DNA of 64,000 bases from assembly GCA_025738555.1 (NCBI GenBank), contig JAOVFP010000008.1, positions 4,526,001 through 4,590,000 on the forward strand, written 5' to 3'. Source of the DNA: Cyathus striatus. Taxonomy: Eukaryota; Basidiomycota; Agaricomycetes; Agaricales; Nidulariaceae. Below the pieces are notes generated by a model. It was not told where the DNA came from. It saw only the letters and a program-made list of their open reading frames with translations, and searched no databases. The position numbers and the translations under genes are program-made. Below, piece by piece: positions 23,371 to 37,911 of the stretch (positions are counted from its first letter, which is position 1; each line of letters opens with the position of its first letter).

Positions 23371-25862
23371 TCATGCTTCTTCGCGTTTGCCGTCAAGTTG
23401 TTTCGCGTTCCTTATAAATTCAACTACTTTTTCTAGGTCTTTTGCTTTACCATCAGCCGTCTCCACACCTCCACTAACATCTACCGCCCAAGGTCGCACT
23501 TGTGCGACAGCTATATGAACATTTTCGGGTGTTAATCCCCCTGCAAGGATGATTGGTAGAGGAAAGGCAGGCCCCTCTTGTTCATTGTTTCCGTTCTGTA
23601 ACACCGACGTATTGAAATCGGCCTTTGTACCAATTTCACCTGCGTCGACCAAAGCGCGCGCCAATTCCCAATCCACAACGTTTCCGCTACCTCCGCTCAT
23701 GCCATCATCCCGCAGGCTATCGAGAAGAACAAACTGATGTGCTCCAGAACGGGTAATGCCTGACACCGAGCGGCTGTTATCTTTCGAACTGACGTGAAAA
23801 ACGCGAATCACAGGAACCGGAACTTGTGATGCCCATTCAATAGGTTCGGAACCATGAAATTGTACCAAATCAAGTTGAACAGATGCAACGGTCTCCAGAA
23901 CTTCGTGAAGCGGGCTATTCTGGAATACCCCAACCAAGAGTGGACGATGATGAGACGTCGAAATAAGTGAAGCATGTCGAGTAAGCCAGGGTTCATTCTC
24001 AAGCTCAGGGCTGGAGGGGAAACGCTCTGAAAATCGCAAATCCCGAACTGCCTGAGAGATCTCTTTGGCAGTTCCAAGGGAAATAAATCTCTTCGACTTT
24101 GGTACGAACATCAAGCCAATCATGTCAGCACCTGCTTTTGCGACAGCTAGAGCTTCTCCTTTCGACCGAATACCACATATCTTAACCAAGGTGGAAAGAT
24201 TCCTCCATGCTGGTAGGCTTAATGATGGTCTTGGAATATCTAACAACTCGCGGATAAAGGCTGCTACATTCTTTGCTTTCATGAGGCTCTCCCCAATAAG
24301 GATTGCACTAACACCTTCAGATGCGTATTTCTCCACATCTGCCCTGGTAGAAATGCCACTCAATGCGCAGAGTACGACACCACAGTCTTTTACCATACCA
24401 CCCAAGCGGCTAGTAGTGTCCATATCCACGTTGAAATCATGTAAATTTCGGTTGTTAACACCAACGACCTTAGCTCCAAGGTTGAGTGCAATTTCCATTT
24501 CTTTGGAGTTATTAACTTCCACCAATGGCTCCATTCCGAGCTCGAGACTGTAAGCATACAGATCTCGAAGTAGCACCTCTGGAAGCATGCTAACAATGAG
24601 CAAGATAGTATCTGCCCCCCAGATACGTGATTCTAGAACTTGGTATCGGCTGAGAATGAAATCTTTCCTGAGAATGGCCGGCCTATTGGGAAGGTTCGCA
24701 ACAGCCGTCCTTGCATGTAGCATGTCCTGTAAAGATCCAAGGAACCATTTTGGCTCAGTAAGCACAGATATTGTATGAGCTCCCGCGAGAGCATATGCTA
24801 ATGCCTGTGTAGCTGGAGAGGTAGACACTGAAATCGGTCCCTTGGATGGCGATGCACGCTTAATCTCCGCGAATAGTGCAGGACGTCCAGCAACCACTTG
24901 CTTTATGCGCGAAACAAATGGAATCTGCGGAGGTGGTATATTGAGATTGTACAACGTTTGTAGATCTGCTAAAGTAGTTCCCGGATTTGACTGGGCCTTG
25001 TTCACATCCTCTAATCTCTGTGCATAGATTTTATCCAATATGGACGGAATCTTGGAGCTAGCCCCTGGTTTCGATATTACTTGTTTCGGAAGTGCCTTGA
25101 CAGGAAAGGAAGGGAGGGCTGGATCCAAAACCCTCGACTCGGGATTTTCTTCCCAGAGACCGCCCTGGAAGGAAAGAAAATTCCGAATCAGGTCGTCGCC
25201 ACCTTCGCTGAGAATGCTTTCAGGGTGATATTGGACAGCTTCTAGAACATATTTACGATGTCTAACACCCATAATCACGCCAGACTCTTCGCTAACAGAT
25301 GATATGGCGAAATCAGCTGGAAGTGATGCATAATCTGCACTGAGCGAATGATATCTTGTTGAAAGGATTCCTTGAGGTATACCCTTGAAGCAGCCTCTGT
25401 TGTCGTGCTTTATCCGACTAACTTTCCCATGCATAATCTCACCAGCGTATCTGCAGTACGTTTATCAGCTAGTTCAAACGTCGAATTTCCAAAAAGGGGA
25501 GAGGTATAGCCTAAACGGGATCAACAGAAAATAACTCACGCAATTTGTCCGCCATACAGGTCAATGAAGCATTCTAGTCCCATGCAAACACCAAGGATAG
25601 GCACTTTTCCTTGAAAATATTCCACTGCTTCCCTAGATATTCCAGAGTCTGTCCTTGGGTGACCGGGGCCGGGTGAGATAATGAGTGACTTGATTCTGAG
25701 TTGAGGAAACAGAGATGGGGAAATCGCGTCATTGCGAATGACAGTAACATCTGCTCCCAGAAGGCAGAGTTGTTGGTATAAATTCCACGTAAACGAGTCG
25801 AAATTGTCGATCATGAGAACGTCAAGCTCGCGATCGAGCTCAGGGAGGAGTGTAGTAGCCAT
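23371..25862 (-). CDS. TRP1: Trifunctional tryptophan biosynthesis protein (GATase-IGPS-PRAI)
   Basis: Two exons, 25540-25862 and 23371-25450, give 800 residues; the start MATTLLPELDRELDVLMIDN is chosen because the glutaminase domain begins directly after it. Domains in order: type I glutamine amidotransferase (SPGPGHP, GVCMGLECF with nucleophile Cys in the GVCMG loop, QYHPESI), indole-3-glycerol phosphate synthase (FAEIKRASPSKGPI, AILRKDFI, GVNNRNLHDF) and phosphoribosylanthranilate isomerase (VKICGIRS, ADMIGLMFVPKSKR, LAGGLTPENV, VDVSGGVETADGKAKD). This is the fungal trpC/TRP1 order. The amidotransferase works with anthranilate synthase component I, which is not encoded here. The 89-base intron after codon 108 is longer than most here. 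It converges on the MAP kinase gene. Confidence 0.96.
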
Positions 25863-26692
25863 TACGATGTGCTGGTTGAGTAGTAATAACGAGGAGCTGG
25901 TAAGTAGGTGAATGAGAGACGACAATGAAGAAAGGTGGCAAATAGTACAAGGTATGAAGATGCTAAGCAAGGTATCTTATAGACTTGTTAAACCGGTGAA
26001 GATCTGTAAGTAATTACACTGCTTATCTAATGATCGAACTCCGCTAACACAGGCTCGCGGCTCAGCGCTCAAGCGCTCATCACGGAACGAAGCTGGCACC
26101 TCTACTGTACTATTTCGACCAATTGTTCGCTCATTTTGAGCGTGACCGAAAATTTGGGTTCATTGTTCAGTTCAGGGACCAGTTCAGTGCGTGACATGCT
26201 CAAGATTTGTTCATGCCAACAATGTTCATTGTCCTCAGATTTTTAACAATGACGAAAATGAAACACTATTTTATGATATAATACATACATCTAACGTAAA
26301 AAAAAACAAACATCAAAACTATGCCTTATTTAATTGCCTTGACCCTTTGTTCAATGCTCTCTGGGATGCGTGACAAGGCCTGAATTTGTTCTGTTCGGAG
26401 ACCCTGCGTGACGCGTGACCGAACAATCGGTCGAAATAGTACAGTATTCTGAATCCTCAAAATCATCCTCCTTTGGCTTCATCAATTGTTCAAGTTTAAA
26501 GCGATGGCACAGCCAACGAGTTAGAATCGTCCTCTTTCTTTTTTTGCAGTACTTATATACAAACATCGGTAAGTAAACTTATAGCAGACGATCTCGATGC
26601 ATTCTCGGTTAATTTTCTTGTTTCCACAACTTTGAGCCAGCAGTCAGTGTTACATAACGTCAGATTATTTTTGAGGACGATGAAATCAACTT
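25863..26692. other. TRP1 5' region and carboxypeptidase 3' region, containing a MITE
   Basis: An 830-base spacer holding the TRP1 promoter side and, at 26105-26444, a short inverted-repeat element. Outside the element I see no gene. Confidence 0.6.
26105..26444. mobile_element. Mariner-like inverted-repeat element (MITE), 340 bp
   Basis: Left end CTGTACTATTTCGACCAATT continues TGTTCGCTC. The right end, reverse complemented, reads CTGTACTATTTCGACCGATT then TGTTCGGTC, giving about 29 bases of inverted repeat with two mismatches. It is flanked by TA on both sides (26103-26104 and 26445-26446), the Tc1/mariner target duplication. No coding capacity. It lies 240 bases upstream of the TRP1 start, where it could influence that promoter. 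Confidence 0.8.
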
Positions 26693-29261
26693 CTACGTAG
26701 AAGGTGAGTCCTGGTGCCCTAACAAGTATGACAATGTTGAGAACGCAGCCCATGGAACGAATTCTTTAATATTATGTGTAAGCGCGTGAGTTGAGGCGTA
26801 ATTAACACTGGGAACTAAAAACTCACGAGGTGTCATATGTCCACTAAAGAAGAACTCTACGTCTACATTTAAGCTAGTTAGCCTTTTCAGCAAGCATACA
26901 AGCAAACATTACACGCACAGGTAAGACCGCGTTCCGTGTGTGTATTTCCATAAACGCCCATGTTCTTCACCGTGAAAGTTTCAGGTTGGATGGGGGATTG
27001 GAAGCCTTGTGCACCTGCCCAGGTCATGTTCCTAATTTATCTCAGATAAGAGCGTACATATTCTGCAGTTGAGATACACCCACTGGATAGCAATACGAGT
27101 CCCCTCCGATATAAGGATGTAGTCCTGATATATTGATTAAATGTTCGCAACAAATTAAGATTCACAGTATATACTTACTGCCAATCCATGAACAATGACA
27201 GTCCTTTCTGACTTTTCAATTACATTAGGTAACACGCTTAATGTGGAGGGTATTGATTGATCATTTCCGGGCCGGCCAGTCGTTGCATTGATGTATACGT
27301 TACCATTTGCACAAGAGTTCCACTCGATATGGGGTGCATGGATAGCATCTTGCACCTAAAAGCGAGTCAGTATTAGAACTTAATTTTCAGCCACTTTAAG
27401 GGTGTTATAACTAACATCCGTCCTGAATATGACAATTAGTTAGAAATAAGAGTTTGAGATCCCGACTCACCTATTGAAGTAGATAAATTCTTGAGTCGAG
27501 CGAGGGAAGCCAAGAACACTCCCTTTATGTGATTAAGGACACCTTTAATGATTACTTCAGTAAGCATAGCGCACTCACATAAATTAGGCCAAGTATCCGA
27601 TATCCTAGGTTATTATCGATAAATATACTCATGGTTCAACATGATGGAGAGAAGCACCTATAGACATCGAAAACTGGGTTTAGTCTGTATATAGAATGGT
27701 TAGTGCTGCTTCCAATGGCCAACCAGAAACTCTTACACTCCGATCGCGCGCTGAATAGGGCTATGGATCCTACAGGCAGGAGTAACACTAAAAGTTCCGT
27801 TGGTGGCTACTGGCAATGGGAGTTGCCCCGATGGAGGATATGTAACAAATTTATCCAGATAATCAGTATAACCACATGTGTCTGAAATCTGCTGAAGCTC
27901 TTGCATGAAGGAACTATTGAACGGAAACAAGTTTCGGTTTGCCTGAAATTGAGGCGAGTAAGTAACGAAAAAGACGAAATTTTGTTTGAATAATACCTGA
28001 ATAAAGCGAAGAGCTGGAATCTCTTGCTGAACTACATTATAAGAAAGGGATGGATCTGCAATCCAAATCCCTTTTAAGTTCAGAGCCAATCCTGGATGTT
28101 CATAGATCCAATTCGCAATGTAAGGAACATCTTCATCGATTGCATTTTCGAGTTAATAGCAGCGTAAAGGCACGGAATTGCGGTACTTACAAAATCCAGC
28201 GTACTAGAAACCATTGATTAAATATGAAGCTTATTAGTAATGTGGAAGAACCTACACTTTCGCCTGTGACATAAAAGTTGCTGCCTTTAAGCTCACCAAA
28301 TACTTCAAGGAACTGTTCCAGGAATCCCATAACCTCTGCAGCTAACTCGTCATCGTTGGAGATATTTGGAGTTCCTTGACTGAATCCGGTCTATGAAATT
28401 GTCAATTTTAGTGTTCGGGTCGGAAATAGAGCAGATACGTGCCCCGACAGGTTGTTCTACCCAGAGAACATTAGACAGATTTGTCCACGACCATGGATTC
28501 CTACGCGGGATGTTTAGTACAGACAAAAGCATTGACGCAGTTGAGACATATGTACAAGGTTGGTTCTGCCTGACCCCATGACCAAGCTGGAGGGGTGATA
28601 TGTCATCAACACGATGGTGAAACGTCAGGATTCAGACTACGTACATATTGGTCCGTTTTCTTGTAAAAACCCTTCTAATGAAGAGCAACCTGGTCCACCT
28701 AATAGCATTGACACCGTAGAATAAGTATCGACTGTTTGACTTCAAAAGTTAGTATTACCGTTAGTCCAGAATACTAGATCCCTGACACTCGCTGGGTTAT
28801 TAGCTGGCCAAAACCTACACCACCCGACCAATTCAGGTCCTGTAATATTTAAAATAGGGAAACATATACCAGAAGAACAACTTCCGCGTCTCGTTCTTGG
28901 CGCCTGAAATTGGCATTAAACCAGCCCAAGAAGGGCCAGCATCAAATTTCACTTGAGATTTGTAAGATAGAAACCCCAAATTGATATTTAAAACGCCCTT
29001 ACCGTCAGGAATTTTTGTACCATCGACGAAAAATTTATCTGCAGCTGGATTTTTAAACATAGCTGAAGAATCTCTTCTGAACGCAGTCGGCGTCTCATGA
29101 GGTTCCGCCTGGGGCCCAAGAAAATCGCGTAAATGTTCCAATTGCTCACGTTGGATATCCATTGAGTTCTGCATAGCTTGCATGGCGTCCCCAAATGCAA
29201 AAACCCCATGCAGCAGTAGAAGAAGAGCACACACCCCTTGCAAAGTAAGCATGTTCTGCAT
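26693..29261 (-). CDS. Secreted serine carboxypeptidase (peptidase S10)
   Basis: Starts at 29261 (MQNMLTLQGVCALLLLLHGV), a signal peptide, then a propeptide-like region. S10 hallmarks follow in exons across the minus strand: LFFWYFP, DLVFWTNGGPGCSS, QENGPI, NPWSWTNLSNVLWVEQPVG, the nucleophile motif GESYAG (split by an intron after GES near 28260), LKGIWIADPSLS, the Asp-bearing ERTVIVHGLAD and the His-bearing FFSGHMTPQFVPWAAF, ending SYLLGHQDSPST at 26693. Introns are short. Removes C-terminal residues from peptides; some S10 proteins act as acyltransferases in secondary metabolism, but nothing here shows that. Its upstream neighbour is a small unrecognised gene, then the membrane protein and the reductase/halogenase group. 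Confidence 0.88.
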
Positions 29262-29462
29262 AGCAGGGTAGTTTAATGCAGACTTGTCGCAATTTTACCA
29301 ATTTTTATAGCGGTTGAAGCCACGGAAATAGAACGCTAATCACTGTGCAGAAAGATAATCGGAATACAAGAAGTCGAAGACATATCACATGAAGGTGCGC
29401 CAGATGGTACATGTCGCGCAAGATAATCCCCACAAAAGAACTCCACCACGATGTTTTGATGT

Positions 29463-29871
29463 CTAGCCTAGAATGACTCGAGTTGAAGGCGTAAACACAT
29501 CCTGTAAATTATGAGCTATGTCGCAACGTTAATTGAATTACCATTGTACCAACTAATTCTTTGTTGACAAGGGCAGCGCGAACAACGAAGGCTGTTTCCA
29601 TCTGGACTTCAAGGCCATTTGGTAATTCTGCATTACATGTGGAAAGGATCCTACGATAGCTAGGAGTACGTGGTGCGAGGATAAAAGCAGTTACATATTT
29701 CCCATGTGGTGATGGAAGTCGTCACGGAATGCATCCGGCGGCTGCGATAGAGGACGCCATAAATAAATGTTTACAGCATTTATGAGTCTTGAAACGCGGT
29801 GTTACGATACTGTATAAGCGTATGAGAAGAAAAGATAACTTCCTTCGTGTGCTCAGGCATTCCTGAGACAT
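29463..29871 (-). CDS. Small unrecognised gene, 90 residues in four exons
   Basis: A model of 29840-29871, 29695-29787, 29542-29650 and 29463-29501 joins in frame from an ATG (MSQECLSTRRK) to TAG. The introns have GT..AG ends but are short (52, 44 and 40 bases). The protein reads NAVNIYLWRPLSQPPDAF, a HHH triplet, then ELPNGLEVQMETAFVVRAAL and DVFTPSTRVILG. I recognise no family. The continuous open exons and consistent phases argue for a gene or a recently decayed one. It lies between the carboxypeptidase start and the OST-alpha-like gene. Confidence 0.4.
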
Positions 29872-30398
29872 GTCACCAGATCATATAGCTTTACGATTTC
29901 GTTATGAGATGAACTGTTCTGAAAGTTCCAGAAACCTCAGAAAAACAAAGCAAGATGTAAACTTGAAGATGTAGTTGAGTACAGTACTAGTTCGACTTGT
30001 TATAGCTAGTAACAGGCACGCCGCACCAGTTTTATGCACGGGTTGGGCTGAAATCTGTTGAAATTGAAATGTAAAAGATCTGGGTGACGTTGGAGTGACG
30101 AGTCTGGAGTTGGAAGTTGGGCGTGCGGCAGTCGCGTCGGAGTCGGGAGTCAGTAAGTACTCATGATCAGTACTAGTTCAACCTTTAGCGCCAAATCAGG
30201 GAACTGTGGCAGTCTGCTAGAGTGTCACATGTCACGTCATCGTTCACTCTACTTTGGTACTTACTAAGTACTTGCACGCCTCCTTTCCTTGTACACATGT
30301 ACCATATTTAAAACTTTGCTTATAACTAACACGCTCAAGACACGCTTATCATCTCTCTTTTAACGTATGTTGCAAGTAGAAGTGTGGGATATTTAACC
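29872..30398. promoter_or_regulatory. Intergenic region with TATA-like box for the OST-alpha-like gene
   Basis: A 527-base spacer. ATATTTAAAAC near 30303-30313, about 90 bases before the ATG at 30399, is a likely TATA-type element. Nothing else recognised. Confidence 0.4.
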
Positions 30399-32564
30399 AT
30401 GCAACCTCGCGAGTTATCGTGTCCGAAGGAATCTGCACAGCCCCCGCCTCCACTCATACAGAACGGAAAAATTGTTCTGCAACGTATGTACTTTCTTCAT
30501 TATCATCTAAGAAATTCTAATACTTAATCTAAATGTGCTCGTATCTCCCAGTTCATCATGTGCATGACATTCCTAGATATGCGGACACTTCCTCACATTG
30601 ATCTCTTCTAGATTGGTTGGATTGTCACTGGTGTATTCACACTTGTGGCCATTATTACTTCTGGCTGGTTGCTCAATAAACATCTTCGTTGGTACACCGA
30701 TGTGAGAGGATGTTAATTGGATGGTGGAGCTGTTGTAACTTACTCTGACGGGTTCAGAAACAACAGCAACGATGTGAGTCGTTGATTGATCTTTCCCCGC
30801 ATTCGTTTTTGTAAACATCTCTCTATAAGACATAATTCGCATACTCTTTATGGTTCCTATCTATGCTGTTATCAGCTTTGCTTCATATCTGTTCTGGGTT
30901 TGTCCCGGTTTCTCATGCATGCTGAGTCTTGACCTCCCAGCCTTAATGGTTTACCTAGAATCACTCAACCCCTTTACTTCTACTCCGTGATGCCTATGAA
31001 GCGATCGTTCTGACGGCATTCTTTTATTTACTTTTAAGTTATCTATCGCCTGATATTGAAGAGCAAAAACATATTTTTGTAATGCATGGACTCTCGAAAG
31101 AAGCTGAAAGGTGCCAATATGAAGACGGCGAATGTCCTCAGCGCTGGATATTCCCTCTTGGTTTCATCCAGTGGAAACCAGCGGTAGAGGCTTTAGGGCA
31201 CTTTTTTACCTTTTGTTTACTTACTCTAACATGAGTTTTATAGGATGGTTTGTTTTTTCTACAACTTATGAAATGGGGTATTCTTCAGTATTGCGTGATA
31301 CGACCATTGTGAGTTATTATTAATCATATCTTCAGAATTATCTTTAATTTATGACAGGACGACACTTATTGCAGTAGTCCTTGACCACTTTGGGCTGTAC
31401 TGTGAGGAATCTTGGGGACTGGGTTGGGGTCATATCTATGTTGGTGGACTTGAATAAATCTTTGATGTTAACTATTGAAACCAGGTTTTCAGATCACAGT
31501 CATCTTATCCATCTCAGTAACTATTGCTATGTATTGCTTGATACAACTTTACGTATCCGTTTCTGTTCAACTTTCTCCGCAACATCCACTACTCAAACTG
31601 TTCTCCGTCAAAGCTGTTGGTATGTCCACAAGCCCTATGGTATGCGATGTCCAATTAATTCCTTTAGTCTTCCTTACGTTCTGGCAAGCAACATTTCTTT
31701 CTATACTTAGTATGCTTGGTGTGGTGAAGGATGTGAGTACGGTGCCATTCTATTTTCCTTCGGAACTTTGGGGAGAATCTAAAAGATTGTATTGGAGACG
31801 AAGTATATGACAGCAGAAACCATCAATATAGGAATTGGTGCCTTGTTGGAAACGTTTGAAATGATGTGAGTCTCTGTTAGCTTCCGAGCTATCAGCCCGT
31901 TTATGTTCGCAGGCTCTTTGCATTTCTACACATTCGTGCATTCACATACAAAGTGTATAGACCCTTGTATGAAGACTCTTGTGTGGGAACACCCCGGTTG
32001 AAGTCTTTATGTCATGCCATGGATTTTCGAGAAACCTTTCGAGAAGTCTGGTATGGTTGTAGATATCTACATGATCAGATCAGAGGCGAGGAGCCAGCAC
32101 AAGATTTGGTAGTACGGAGACAAATTCATTACAAAGAAGCTTTCGGTCGTCAAAGATTTGGGAAGACTCGCACTAGTAAGAACCGAAGAGATATTCAGGC
32201 CGACAATGTTGACTTGCACGGGGAACCGAGTTTTGGTATAGAAATACCGTCAACTGATGGTGAAGCCAGGCATTCTCTTAGCCTTCCTTGTGAGAGTTTA
32301 ATACGTGCCTTCCTATCAGTGGTATTAAGTATCCCACAGCTATTTCATATCGTCCCGATCGAACGGGGTGGCAAAGCCATTACGAACGTGTTTCTCAAAT
32401 GGTCGAAGATTCTGCAATGCGGAGCGGACCCGACCACCGTCGCTCCGAAGAACGACGAATACATTTATCATATGATCCCCTCACCTCTCATAGTCTCATT
32501 GTGTGACGCGAGTCGCCGACGATTTATACCGACCAATAGTCGGGTGAATGCAGTTTTTTGGTAA
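30399..32564 (+). CDS. OST-alpha/TMEM184 (DUF300) family membrane protein
   Basis: Begins MQPRELSCPKESAQPPPPLI at 30399, then multiple exons. Transmembrane segments can be read in order: IVTGVFTLVAIITSGWLLN, LFMVPIYAVISFASYLFW, LRDAYEAIVLTAFFYLLLSYL, then the signature loop ending in WIFPLGFIQWKP, the ITIVISISVTIAMYCLIQLY span and FLTFWQATFLSILSMLGV. The motifs KFFSVKAVVFLTFWQ-like (here KLFSVKAVVFLTFWQ) and ETFEMMLFAFLHIRAFTY fit the organic solute transporter alpha family. A soluble C-terminal tail of about 180 residues follows. The stop at 32564 directly follows TGG; the overlapping GTAAGT could be a donor to a further exon that I cannot place. Fungal members sit in the vacuole or plasma membrane; substrate unknown. 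Confidence 0.8.
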
Positions 32565-32749
32565 GTCAACCTCGAATGTTCATTCAAATAATTTAAGATG
32601 ACACCGTGTTCCACAGCGATGATTAAATATTTATTAATATTCATGGATGCACAACGACTATCATGACCTAAAGGACGACACTGTATTTATTACTTTCTCC
32701 CGTCTGCCATTACCATTCTCGTTATACCGTTGATTTGGATTTGTATGAC

Positions 32750-34217
32750 CTATGCTACTACGATACCCTTAGGAACCATATTCCAACCAAGTTGTTCATA
32801 TGTCCAACCGAATACAGTCCCCTCCAAATTATGGTATGTCAAGAGGGAACGATGCATTCCAGGTTCTTTGTGCAATGCGTCCAATACCTCGATATCATTA
32901 TCTGGAAGTTGGAATGGCTGGCATTGCTCTAGTGGGTATGCTAACTTGGTATATAGGATTGTTGAAACACATACAGTAATGTTGGCAACGAGACGCTGTT
33001 CATTTTCGCTCTTAGGAATCACAGCGACACCTTGCTGTAGTCCCCAGCTGAGCAAGACTTGCGCAGGTGTGATTGCATGTTTATTTGCAATGCTGGTTAC
33101 GATGTTATGTTCTAATAATGTCCTTGAGCGCCCTTGCCGCAGGATCAGATACAGAATTGTTCACTCCAATGGATTTTTAAGCATACCAAGAGGAGAATAA
33201 GCAGTGAGGATTATGCCTTTGCTGGTGCAAAATTTCTTTAGTTCGCGCTGAGGCCAGCAGGGGTGCATTTCTACTTGGTTCGTGGTGGGTATAACTGTGC
33301 AACGCGATAATAATGCTGTCAAGGTTTTAATGGAAAAATTGGAAACACCAATGCTTCTGACTTTTCCTAGAAGCAATGATCAAGACATATATGCTTTGGT
33401 GCACAGGAAAAACAAGACCTGTTTCAAGAAGCTTCTCCATCTCCTGATAGGTCTCAATGAAAGTCGGGTGATCGTCTGGAAGTGACGATACTGTTCCTAG
33501 CAGGTAAGATAAATGAAGTAAAATATTCAAAGGGAAGGCTGAGGGTTCATCTACCAGGCTTGATTCCTTGTGGCCAATGCAGAAGATACAAATCAATGTA
33601 GTCGCAATCGAGTTCTCTGAGGGATTCTTCAAATGCTTCTCTAACCCGGTGATGGTCGGCATTCCTGTTGGCATGTACATGTTAAGCCAAAGTATCAAAG
33701 TATCGATGAATAATAGTGGTGTTACGCTAATTTGGTGGTTATGAATATTTCATTTCTAGGAATTCCAGATTGTTTGATAGCTTTTCCTACCATCTTCTCG
33801 TTTCCTGAAAATGATAAGGATCAGCTAACCATGATATGTAAACTGGAGGCTCACTCACCATAAGCTGTTGCCTGTCAAGACCAAGGCAAGACAATTTAAT
33901 GACCGTTAATCATATTGTGAAGTAAAGGAGGTCTTGCCGTGTCGAAATGTCGGTAGCCTATCTATATAGAATCGGATAAGTACATATCATACTCAAATTA
34001 TATGATATATCTGAAGTTCCAACCTTTAAAGCCTTTTCACACATGTCAAATACACGATCTCCGCCACCAGGTAGACCCATCCAGCACCTATAAATAGATG
34101 AACAGGTTCATGACTGAGCACACCATTATCGTTAAAAGAAATGAAGCACCCTAGCCCCACCGCGGGCACCGTGGCGCGATTGTTCATTTCGAGTTGCGGA
34201 ACGTTGAGCGGTATCAT
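32750..34217 (-). CDS. Aldo-keto reductase
   Basis: Modelled from [20 protein letters not shown] at 34217. The first intron ends just before [20 protein letters not shown]. Family motifs: PAVGLGCW, the Asp-Tyr-containing AYGNEK-type segment (encoded near 33850), [84 protein letters not shown] and a C-terminus ending KGIVVA. An intron of 54 bases after YSPLG (GTATGC..GGCAAG) gives the in-frame [21 protein letters not shown], so there is no frameshift there. NADPH-dependent reduction of aldehydes and ketones; substrate unknown. It lies 278 bases downstream of the halogenase on the same strand, so it could serve the same pathway. Confidence 0.85.
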
Positions 34218-34495
34218 GTCTTTCAGCTGACAGGGGCAGTGCTCCATAAGCTATAGGCGGACGTTTCTTATAGGCAAACTGCAAACGATCTAAAAGTAGC
34301 GGTGACGGAAATAAGTACTGTACTTGGGGACCACTGCACATCCGCATGACCTTCTTGCCGGCCCGGATAGATGTAATGAATACTTCCGTTGACTTTCTGT
34401 GGCATATGATTAAGTTGGGGAAGATATTTCCTATAACTGAAGTATGGACCTTTATACTAATTTGTGACGACAGCTATACAAGGATGTAGATAATA

Positions 34496-36789
<2,294 letters not shown>

Positions 36790-37218
36790 CGGACGAGTGG
36801 AAGGGTGAGGAACAATGAAGTATGGCCCAAAATAAAAATACTCTTTATAGTTCCGATAATTTTCAGTGGTCAGATATTGATTGCTTCGAAAGGACATGAA
36901 AAGGAAATGGGGCAGAAGGGAGCTGTAGAAATCGTAGAAAATAGATGCATCATCGCCGTCAAGCTACCATCGGAAGTCGGATGATCTTTCAGAAGGAAGT
37001 CATATTGCCGATTCAATTTGCTTGCACGTTCAAGCCCTTCTCAAAGACGGGCTGTTTCATTCGATGTTCTTTGGTGCTCCGCTTCTATTCTCGATGATCA
37101 ATCGTAGCAGCTGAGGTCGTTCATGTAGTATTAAGTATACACGTTTGCTTTGTTTGATGATACGAGAACCAGATGCAAGTGCCAAAACTTGGCATGGAAA
37201 CAAGACCTATATGGTTGA
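36790..37218. other. Halogenase 5' region
   Basis: A 429-base spacer between the halogenase start and the stop of the next minus-strand gene model. No gene recognised. Confidence 0.45.
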
Positions 37219-37911
37219 TCATGGATGCTTTTCAGTTTTGACGAGGGCTGCCATTCCTCTCGCTCCGTTTCCAGAAGGCCATACGATACCGGTAAGGCCA
37301 CTTCCGGGTGTCGGTTCTTGAAGATCATCGTCCCCGATTTTCGAAGGTTGAACGTTGAGGCCTAGGGTGCAAGCCGAACCATTTATTACCAACTAAGAGT
37401 TTTCAACCTCGGTGACTTGACCAGTTATTACGGTTATATTGTTGTCTTTGCCGTCCACTGCGATTCCAGCGAATTCGAGAAGAAAGATAGAAGAGTGGTG
37501 AACATAGTTACAATCTCTGTAAAAAAAATGTGTCTAGTTGTAACTTGTAACTTGTAAAGTGAAAGGCCATCGGAAAGCTTGCGTTAGGCACACCCAAAGA
37601 CCAATTTTTTATGTTATTGAAGCCAACATCGATGCGACTGTTGGAATTGTTACCTCTCATAACTCTCCATAATTCCACAGCGAATACAGTAATACTACTC
37701 CGTTATTCATTGGGTGCTAGAGTCAACTAGGAAGGAACGTCCAAGTAGACAATAATAAACCGTCAGAATCGTAATGCGAAGAAGGAATGATTGAAATGTC
37801 ATATTCAGACGTACCAGATAACCGACTACACTAAGTGTAATTAGTATCTTCAACAGACCTGGTGAAAACGCGGACTCGGGCCCCAGATGGACGAGTAAAT
37901 TCTAAACGCAT
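37219..37911 (-). CDS. Unrecognised gene, 172 residues in five exons
   Basis: A model of 37859-37911, 37739-37825, 37552-37694, 37422-37514 and 37219-37361 runs in frame from ATG (MRLEFTRPSGARVRVFT) to TGA. Phases agree at all four junctions, but two introns are very short (33 and 37 bases; the others 44 and 60). The protein reads EYDISIIPSSHYDSDGLLL, TITVFAVELWRVMRG, NNIKNWSLGVPNASFPMAF, FLLEFAGIAVDGKDNNITV and GSGLTGIVWPSGNGARG. It looks beta-rich and compact. No signal peptide and no family I know. It sits just upstream of the halogenase on the same strand. The exon choice near 37515-37551 is the least certain. Confidence 0.4.

Noticed and set aside
33100..33200. Frameshift or pseudogene in the aldo-keto reductase after YSPLG
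   Set aside because: A normal 54-base intron with GTATGC donor and GGCAAG acceptor restores the family sequence [18 protein letters not shown].
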